This document shows, in pieces, positions 58,568-64,000 of a DNA stretch of 64,000 nt. The DNA comes from Streptomyces viridochromogenes DSM 40736 (lineage in GTDB: Bacteria; Actinomycetota; Actinomycetes; Streptomycetales; Streptomycetaceae): positions 7,403,447-7,467,446 of the forward strand of contig NZ_GG657757.1 in assembly GCF_000158955.1 (NCBI RefSeq). The letters run 5' to 3'. The translations under genes and the position numbers were made by a program. Below the pieces are notes generated by a model. The model was not told the DNA's origin and did not search any database. It was given only the letters and a program-made list of their open reading frames with translations. Position 1 is the first letter of the stretch. Every line of letters begins with the position of its first letter.

Positions 58568-60020
58568 CGGTCCGGGTGATGCCGGTGAGGACGGTGGTGG
58601 CGAGGAGCCAGCCCGTGAGCACGAGGGCATAGGCGAGCCACTGGTATCCCCCGGTGGGGGCGAACGCTCCCTCCTGCCCGAAGGAGATCACCGGCAGCAG
58701 CAGGTCGAACGTGTAGAACACCGGGTTGAACTGCGGGGCCTCGTCCGCCTTCAGCGGCTGCGGGTGGTGCAGTGCGTAGGTGACGGAGCCGATCACGAGC
58801 AGCGACACCAGCCAGGCCGCGGCCCGCAGCGGGCGGAAGCCGTAGCCGACGGTGGCGTCCTGCACGTAGCCCCACACCCTGCCGTACCAGGGCAGGGTGC
58901 CGCGGTGGCGGCGCTGCTTGGCGAGCTGGACGAGGCGGGCGGCCTGGTCGTCGCCGATCCGGCGGTAGGCGGCGGTCAACTGCTCGTAGGCGTGCGGGAC
59001 ATAGCCCTCGCCGTCCCGCTCCAGCATCTCCAGGCGGCGCTCCGCGGGTTCGTGCGGGGAGAGGGAGGTGTAGACGAGGCTGTCGAGCAGAACCTCCTCC
59101 GGTACCGCTTCCGGTTCCAGGAACAGCACGTCCAGGTGGGTGCGGCGCAGGTTGAGCGTGCCCTCCATGGGCGGGCTCCGGCGCACCCAGAGCTCCCCGA
59201 CCGTGCAGCTGCTCGCGCGCAGCGCCGCGTCCCCGGGGTTGGACAGGCGCGCGTGCGACAGGTCGAGGCGGCCCGCGACACGGGCACCGCGCAGGCCTAT
59301 CCAGCCGCGCACGTCCACGCCCCGCAGGAGGACGTCGCCCTCCACCGCGAGCGTCTCGGCGTCGAGCGCGACCTCACCCGCTCCGGTCTCCAGCCGGGCT
59401 TCGTTGAGGGTGATCGACCCGGCGACCGACGCTCCCGTCAGACGCACCTCGCCCCGGGCGCGCAGGCCCGGCGCCGACAGGCCGTCCCCGACGGTCACGT
59501 GGTTCAGCTGGAGCGCGGGCTGACCGGCGGGCGGCGCGTCGATGCCGGCCCCGTCCATGAACAGCGCCCCGGCGATCTGCGCCCCGCCGAGCCGTACGGG
59601 CCCGTCGAACAGACAGTCCGTCATCCGCAGGACCCCGTCCACCCGTACGGTGGCGGCGTCCAGGCCGGGCAGGACGGAGCCGCGCAGGTTGAGCTGACGC
59701 AGCCTCGCCGCGTACAGCACGGGGACGTCCTCGAAGTAGCAGTCGCTCAGGCGGACGGCGTGGCCGATCTCGGCGTACTGGAGGCTGAGCACCCCGGTGA
59801 TCCGCGCCCCCGCCAGCCTCAGGGCGGCTATCTCACCGTCCTCCTGGGGCGCGCTCAGCAGCAGGGCCCGTAACACGGACGCGCGTACGGTCCGTTCGGG
59901 GCCCCAGTCCGCGCCTCGCTCCGCAAACTCCTCCGCCGGCCCCCGGAAGTCCACGTCCTGGCCACGCGGAAAGGCGCGCCACACCCGCTCCTCGGCGGGC
60001 GTCATGTTGTCGATCTCCAT
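58554..60020 (-). CDS. Pentapeptide-like beta-helix protein with C-terminal membrane helices
   Basis: A 488-residue protein. Residues ~60-290 show pentapeptide-like repeats (A-x-L-R-G/D/L patterns such as LRLAGARITGVLSLQYAEI, LRGVDVRGWIGLRGARVAG and RLDLSHARL) suggesting a beta-helix. A helical part follows (EQLTAAYRRIGDDQAARLVQ), then two to three membrane helices (AAAWLVSLLVIGSVTYAL and ALVLTGWLLATTVLTGI). Streptomyces homologs are often labelled membrane-associated oxidoreductases, but no cofactor motif is seen. Function unknown. It may anchor a scaffold at the inner membrane face. Confidence 0.72.
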   Translation of the reverse strand: MEIDNMTPAEERVWRAFPRGQDVDFRGPAEEFAERGADWGPERTVRASVLRALLLSAPQEDGEIAALRLAGARITGVLSLQYAEIGHAVRLSDCYFEDVPVLYAARLRQLNLRGSVLPGLDAATVRVDGVLRMTDCLFDGPVRLGGAQIAGALFMDGAGIDAPPAGQPALQLNHVTVGDGLSAPGLRARGEVRLTGASVAGSITLNEARLETGAGEVALDAETLAVEGDVLLRGVDVRGWIGLRGARVAGRLDLSHARLSNPGDAALRASSCTVGELWVRRSPPMEGTLNLRRTHLDVLFLEPEAVPEEVLLDSLVYTSLSPHEPAERRLEMLERDGEGYVPHAYEQLTAAYRRIGDDQAARLVQLAKQRRHRGTLPWYGRVWGYVQDATVGYGFRPLRAAAWLVSLLVIGSVTYALHHPQPLKADEAPQFNPVFYTFDLLLPVISFGQEGAFAPTGGYQWLAYALVLTGWLLATTVLTGITRTVSRQ

Positions 60021-60042
60021 CAGCGGGGACTCTGGCGTCCCG

Positions 60043-60069
60043 GCCGGGGGCTGTCAACCCGCCCCCGGC
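60043..60069 (-). terminator. 9-bp hairpin after the histidine phosphatase gene
   Basis: GCCGGGGGC and GCCCCCGGC pair around a 9-base loop between the histidine phosphatase and the pentapeptide-like protein genes. Confidence 0.55.
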
Positions 60070-60078
60070 AGGGACCGG

Positions 60079-60666
60079 TCACGCCCGCGTGTTCCACTCC
60101 TCGATCACCGGTCGCCCGTGCTCGGTCGACAGCCGGCTGACCGTGCCCGTCTCCAGCCGGAACAGCCGTCCCTCGGCGGCTGTCAGACCCAGCCGGCGGG
60201 CCGTCAGGACGCGCAGGAAGTGACCGTGGGCCACCAGCGTCACATCGCCTTCGGGCAGCGCGGCCGTCACCCGGGCCAGCACACGGTCGGCGCGCTTGCC
60301 GACCTCCTCCGGGGACTCGCCCGGACTGCCGTCGGATCCGGGCGGCGCGCCGTGGGTCCACAGGTTCCAGTCGGGGCGGGTGCGGTGTATCTCCTCGGTG
60401 GTGACGCCCTCGTAGGCGCCGTAGTGCCACTCGTGCAGGTCCGCTTCCCGGCCGGCGCCCGTCAGGCCCGCCAGTTCGGCGGTGCGCCGGGCGCGGCCGA
60501 GGGGGCTGGTGAGGATCAGCGCGAAGTCGCGCCCGGCCAGGAGGGGCGCCAGCGACCTGGCCTGCTCCTCACCGCGCGGGGTGAGGGGCAGGTCGGTGAA
60601 GCTGGTGTGCTGTCCGCTCCGGCTCCACTCCGTCTCGCCGTGGCGGACCAGCAGCAGATCTCCCAC
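60079..60666 (-). CDS. Histidine phosphatase family protein (phosphoglycerate mutase-like)
   Basis: A 195-residue branch of the histidine phosphatase superfamily. LLLVRHGETEWSRSGQHTSF has the phosphohistidine; LTSPLGRARRTAELAGL, EWHYGAYEGVTTEEI (catalytic acid) and LVAHGHFLRVLTARRLGL (second His) are intact. It would hydrolyse a phosphate ester or phosphosugar. It starts four bases after the gnd stop, so it is cotranscribed with the pentose-phosphate genes. Its substrate is unknown. Confidence 0.88.
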   Translation of the reverse strand: MGDLLLVRHGETEWSRSGQHTSFTDLPLTPRGEEQARSLAPLLAGRDFALILTSPLGRARRTAELAGLTGAGREADLHEWHYGAYEGVTTEEIHRTRPDWNLWTHGAPPGSDGSPGESPEEVGKRADRVLARVTAALPEGDVTLVAHGHFLRVLTARRLGLTAAEGRLFRLETGTVSRLSTEHGRPVIEEWNTRA

Positions 60667-60670
60667 AGTG

Positions 60671-61555
60671 TCACGCCTTCTTCGCCGACTCGACGGCGTG
60701 CCCGCCGAACTGGTTGCGCAGCGCCGCGATCATCTTCATCTGCGGCGAGTCGTCCTGCCGGGAGGCGAACCGGGAGAAGAGGGACGCGGTGATCGCGGGC
60801 AGCGGCACGGAGTTGTCGATCGCGGCCTCCACGGTCCAGCGCCCCTCGCCGGAGTCCTGGGCGAATCCCCGGAGGTTCTCCAGGTGCTCGTCCTCGTCGA
60901 GCGCGTTGACCGCGAGGTCGAGCAGCCAGGACCGGATGACGGTGCCGTCCTGCCAGGAGCGGAACACCTCGCGGACGTTGTCCACCGAGTCCACGGCCTC
61001 CAGCAGCTCCCAGCCCTCGGCGTAGGCCTGCATCATGGCGTACTCGATGCCGTTGTGGACCATCTTCGCGAAGTGCCCGGCGCCCACCTTGCCCGCGTGG
61101 ACGTAGCCGTACGGGCCCTCGGGCTTGAGCGCCTCGAAGATCGGCTGCAACCGGTCGACGTGCTCCTTCTCGCCGCCGACCATCAGGGCGTAGCCGTTCT
61201 TCAGCCCCCACACACCGCCGGAGACGCCCGCGTCGACGAAGCCGATGCCGTGCTTGCTCAGCTCCTCGGCGTGCTTCTCGTCGTCCGTCCAGCGGGAGTT
61301 GCCGCCGTCGACGACCGTGTCCCACGGCTTGAGGAGGTACCCCAGCTGGTCGATGACGTGCTGGGTGGGGCCGCCGGCCGGGACCATGACCCAGATGGTG
61401 CGCGGCGCGTCCAGCGCGTTGACGAGGTCGGCCAGGCTGGCGACGTCGGACTTCTCGGGGTTGGTGTCGTAGCCGACGACGGTGTGGCCGGCGTTGCGCA
61501 GGCGCTCGCGCATGTTGCCGCCCATCTTGCCGAGACCCACAAGACCGATCTGCAT
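60671..61555 (-). CDS. gnd: 6-Phosphogluconate dehydrogenase (decarboxylating, short type)
   Basis: A 294-residue enzyme converting 6-phosphogluconate to ribulose 5-phosphate. MQIGLVGLGKMGGNMRERLR is the NAD(P) site, DGGNSRWTDDEKH, GFVDAGVSGGVWGLKNGYAL and HFAKMVHNGIEYAMMQAYAE carry substrate and catalytic (Lys, Asn) residues. The length matches the short bacterial (YqeC/GndA) type, not the ~470-residue classical one. It follows pgi with a one-base gap, forming an opcA-pgi-gnd-histidine phosphatase run. Confidence 0.92.
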   Translation of the reverse strand: MQIGLVGLGKMGGNMRERLRNAGHTVVGYDTNPEKSDVASLADLVNALDAPRTIWVMVPAGGPTQHVIDQLGYLLKPWDTVVDGGNSRWTDDEKHAEELSKHGIGFVDAGVSGGVWGLKNGYALMVGGEKEHVDRLQPIFEALKPEGPYGYVHAGKVGAGHFAKMVHNGIEYAMMQAYAEGWELLEAVDSVDNVREVFRSWQDGTVIRSWLLDLAVNALDEDEHLENLRGFAQDSGEGRWTVEAAIDNSVPLPAITASLFSRFASRQDDSPQMKMIAALRNQFGGHAVESAKKA

Positions 61556-61556
61556 G

Positions 61557-63221
61557 TCAGTTCACTTCCCGAAGATTGCGGTAGGCGGCCACCAGCGCGG
61601 CCGTGGACGGGTCGAGACCGGGGACGTCGGCGCCCTCGGTCAGGGCGGGCTCGACGCGCTTGGCGAGGACCTTGCCGAGTTCGACGCCCCACTGGTCGAA
61701 GGAGTCGATGTTCCAGACCGCGCCCTGCACGAACACCTTGTGCTCGTAGAGGGCGACCAGCTGGCCCAGGACCGACGGCGTCAGTTCGGTGGCCAGGATC
61801 GTCGTGTTGGGGTGGTTGCCCTTGAAGGTGCGGTGCGGGACCTGCTCCTCGGGCACGCCCTCGGCCCGCACCTCCTCGGCGGTCTTGCCGAAGGCGAGCG
61901 CCTGCCCCTGGGCGAACAGGTTGGCCATCAGCAGGTCGTGCTGCGCCTTGAGCTCGTCGCTCAGCTCGGCGACCGGCCGGGCGAAGCCGATCAGGTCGGC
62001 CGGGATCAGCTTCGTGCCCTGGTGGATGAGCTGGTAGTAGGCGTGCTGCCCGTTGGTGCCGGGCGTGCCCCACACCACCGGCCCCGTCTGCCACCGGACG
62101 GGACGCCCCTGACGGTCCACCGACTTGCCGTTGGACTCCATGTCGAGCTGCTGGAGGTAGGCGGTGAACTTGGACAGGTAGTGGCTGTACGGCAGCACCG
62201 CGTGCGACTGGGCGTCGTGGAAGTTGCCGTACCAGATGCCCAGCAGACCCATGATGAGAGGGGCGTTGGCCTCCGCGGGGGCGTTGCGGAAGTGCTCGTC
62301 GACGATGCGGAAGCCGTCCAGCATCTCCCGGAACCGGTCCGGGCCGATGGCGATCATCAGGGACAGGCCGATCGCGGAGTCGTACGAGTAGCGGCCGCCG
62401 ACCCAGTCCCAGAACTCGAACATGTTGTCGGTGTCGATGCCGAACGCGGCGACCTTCTCGGCGTTCGTCGACAGGGCGACGAAGTGCTTGGCGACGGCGG
62501 CGTCGTCGCCGCCCAGACCGCTCAGCAGCCAGGAGCGCGCCGAGGTCGCGTTGGTGATGGTCTCGATCGTGGTGAAGGTCTTGGACGCGACGATGAACAG
62601 CGTCTCCGCCGGATCCAGGTCGCGGACCGCCTCGTGCAGGTCGCAGCCGTCCACGTTCGACACGAAGCGGAACGTCATCGAACGGTCCGTGAACGGCCGC
62701 AGCGCCTCGTACGCCATCGCCGGGCCCAGGTCCGAGCCGCCGATGCCGATGTTGACGACGTTGCGGATGCGCTTGCCGGTGTGGCCGGTCCACTCGCCGG
62801 AGCGGACCCGGTCCGCGAAGGCGGTCATCTTGTCGAGCACGGCGTGCACCCTCGGGACGACGTTCTCGCCGTCGACCTCGACCACCGCGTCGCGCGGTGC
62901 CCGCAGAGCGGTGTGCAGCACGGCCCGGTTCTCGGTGGTGTTGATCCTCTCGCCGCGGAACATCGCGTCGCGCAGCCCGAACACGTCGGTGGCTGCGGCC
63001 AGCTCCTGGAGCAGGGCCAGCGTCTCGTCCGTGACCAGGTGCTTGGAGTAGTCGATCCGCAGATCGCCCACGTGCACGACGTAGCGCTCGGCGCGCCCCG
63101 GGTCCGCCGCGAACAGGTCACGCAGGTCCGGCTGCGGCAGGGCGTCCCTGCGGTGGTCCTCCAGGGCGGTCCACTCGGGCCGCCGCGTGAGCTCGGGGGA
63201 ATCGGACAGCGGGTCAGACAT
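61557..63221 (-). CDS. pgi: Glucose-6-phosphate isomerase
   Basis: A 554-residue PGI interconverting glucose and fructose 6-phosphates. VNIGIGGSDLGPAMAYEALR, FIVASKTFTTIETITNATSA, DWVGGRYSYDSAIGLSLMIA and the C-terminal LVALYEHKVFVQG are classic. ATG 63221 overlaps the end of opcA by eight bases, so the pair is translationally coupled. The length is normal. An upstream in-frame start would add nine residues and is less likely. Confidence 0.93.
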   Translation of the reverse strand: MSDPLSDSPELTRRPEWTALEDHRRDALPQPDLRDLFAADPGRAERYVVHVGDLRIDYSKHLVTDETLALLQELAAATDVFGLRDAMFRGERINTTENRAVLHTALRAPRDAVVEVDGENVVPRVHAVLDKMTAFADRVRSGEWTGHTGKRIRNVVNIGIGGSDLGPAMAYEALRPFTDRSMTFRFVSNVDGCDLHEAVRDLDPAETLFIVASKTFTTIETITNATSARSWLLSGLGGDDAAVAKHFVALSTNAEKVAAFGIDTDNMFEFWDWVGGRYSYDSAIGLSLMIAIGPDRFREMLDGFRIVDEHFRNAPAEANAPLIMGLLGIWYGNFHDAQSHAVLPYSHYLSKFTAYLQQLDMESNGKSVDRQGRPVRWQTGPVVWGTPGTNGQHAYYQLIHQGTKLIPADLIGFARPVAELSDELKAQHDLLMANLFAQGQALAFGKTAEEVRAEGVPEEQVPHRTFKGNHPNTTILATELTPSVLGQLVALYEHKVFVQGAVWNIDSFDQWGVELGKVLAKRVEPALTEGADVPGLDPSTAALVAAYRNLREVN

Positions 63222-64000
63222 GAGCGGGGGTCTCCTCGGTTGCCTCACCGTTCAGGGCGATGGCGTACATCTCGTCCGCGTCGAGGCGCCGGAGCTCCTC
63301 GGCGATGAGCTCGGAGGTGGCACGGACCTTCAGCGCGAGGGTCCGGGGGGGCTGGCCCGGCAGGGTCAGCGTCGCCAGCGGCCCCTCGGGGCGGTCGATG
63401 ACGATCTCGCCCCGCTCCGTGCCCAGGCGGACCGCGGTCACGACCGGCCCGGCGGTGACCACACGGTCGACCCGGACGTGCAGCCGGGCCTCCAGCCAGC
63501 GGGCCAGCAGCTCGGCGGCCGGGTTGTCGGCCTCGGCCTCCACGGCCGCCGAGATGACCCGTTCCCGGGCCTGGTCCAGCGCCGCCGCAAGCATCGAACG
63601 CCAGGGCGTCAGCCGGGTCCAGGCGAGGTCGGTGTCGCCGGGCGCGTAGGAGCGGACCCGGGTCTGGAGCGCCTCCAGGGGGTTCTCGACCGCGTACAGG
63701 TCGGTGATCCGCCGCTGGGCCAGTGCCCCGAGCGGGTCCTTCGAGGGCACCTCGGGTGCCTCCACCGGCCACCAGACCACCACCGGCGCGTCCGGCAGCA
63801 GCAGCGGCAGTACCACCGAGTCGGCGTGGTCGGACACCTCGCCGTAGGTGCGCAGCACCACCGTCTCGCCGGTGCCCGCGTCGGCGCCGACCCGGACCTC
63901 GGCGTCCAGCCGGGACTGGGTGCGGTCGCGCGGGGTGCGGGCCTGGCGCTTGATGACGACCAGGGTGCGCGAGGGGTGCTCGTGCGAGGCCTCCTCGGCC
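63214..64000 (-). CDS. opcA: Glucose-6-phosphate dehydrogenase assembly protein OpcA, C-terminal part (cut by window edge)
   Basis: The frame stays open past 64000, so only the C-terminal ~261 residues are seen. HPSRTLVVIKRQARTPRDRT, TVVLRTYGEVSDHADSVVL, LLLPDAPVVVWWPVEAPEVP and LTPWRSMLAAALDQARERVI are characteristic of OpcA, which activates glucose-6-phosphate dehydrogenase. Its stop overlaps the pgi start. In actinobacteria zwf usually stands just upstream, so zwf is expected beyond the right edge (inference). Confidence 0.9.
   Translation of the reverse strand, partial: AEEASHEHPSRTLVVIKRQARTPRDRTQSRLDAEVRVGADAGTGETVVLRTYGEVSDHADSVVLPLLLPDAPVVVWWPVEAPEVPSKDPLGALAQRRITDLYAVENPLEALQTRVRSYAPGDTDLAWTRLTPWRSMLAAALDQARERVISAAVEAEADNPAAELLARWLEARLHVRVDRVVTAGPVVTAVRLGTERGEIVIDRPEGPLATLTLPGQPPRTLALKVRATSELIAEELRRLDADEMYAIALNGEATEETPAHV

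Overview
The base composition (very high G+C), G/C-rich third codon positions, frequent GTG starts, ATGA/GTGA stop-start overlaps, a conservon and an ebo cluster all point to Streptomyces chromosome. From memory (not checked), the order oxalate genes, sucCD paralog, EF-G paralog, PTPS/GTP cyclohydrolase II cluster, then gnd-pgi-opcA resembles the SCO658x to SCO666x arm region of S. coelicolor.

Layout. (1) 3-6781 (+): end of an ebo-type metabolite-trafficking operon (EboC end, a TIM-barrel isomerase, EboA, EboB/TatD, EboE, an EboF-type phosphatase), then a Tat-exported TIM-barrel protein. (2) 6849-14829 (-): oxalate catabolism, with two OFA-family antiporters, a broken acyl-CoA ligase, formyl-CoA transferase and oxalyl-CoA decarboxylase. 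Facing it across a shared palindromic promoter are a second sucCD pair and a frameshifted aldehyde dehydrogenase, with an array of tandem small hairpins in between. (3) A multiply frameshifted DUF2254 gene, tRNA-Leu(GAG), and a conservon (cvnA-B-C-D plus a GAF gene) to 24531. (4) A gene-poor 820-bp stretch holding an MCE-protein remnant, then a GAF/FIS-type regulator facing an aromatic-ring operon (flavin monooxygenase, intradiol dioxygenase, maleylacetate reductase). Two matching TGTCTC-N5-GAGACA palindromes suggest a local regulon that may include a YceI protein. (5) An EF-G paralog preceded by a possible leader peptide and mutually exclusive hairpins, then miscellaneous enzymes, a CooC-like ATPase and an orphan solute-binding lipoprotein facing each other.

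(6) 41735-51438 is the most unusual part: a CDP-alcohol phosphatidyltransferase, a Zn-type dehydrogenase, a PTPS homolog lacking the usual catalytic residues, a glycosyltransferase, a methyltransferase, a UPF0104 membrane protein, a creatininase-family amidohydrolase, a GTP cyclohydrolase II with Met120 where the canonical enzyme has Tyr, and two saccharopine-dehydrogenase-type genes. Together these look like a GTP-derived (formamidopyrimidine-type) natural-product pathway of unknown product. (7) A serine hydrolase and an ArsR/VOC pair with a perfect operator. (8) Shikimate/quinate catabolism (MHS-type transporter, TetR, shikimate dehydrogenase, 3-dehydroshikimate dehydratase). (9) A pentapeptide-like membrane protein, a histidine phosphatase and the pentose-phosphate genes gnd-pgi-opcA, running off the right edge.

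At least six single-base frameshifts, several of them in short homopolymers, break otherwise well-conserved genes. They may be sequencing errors rather than real decay.
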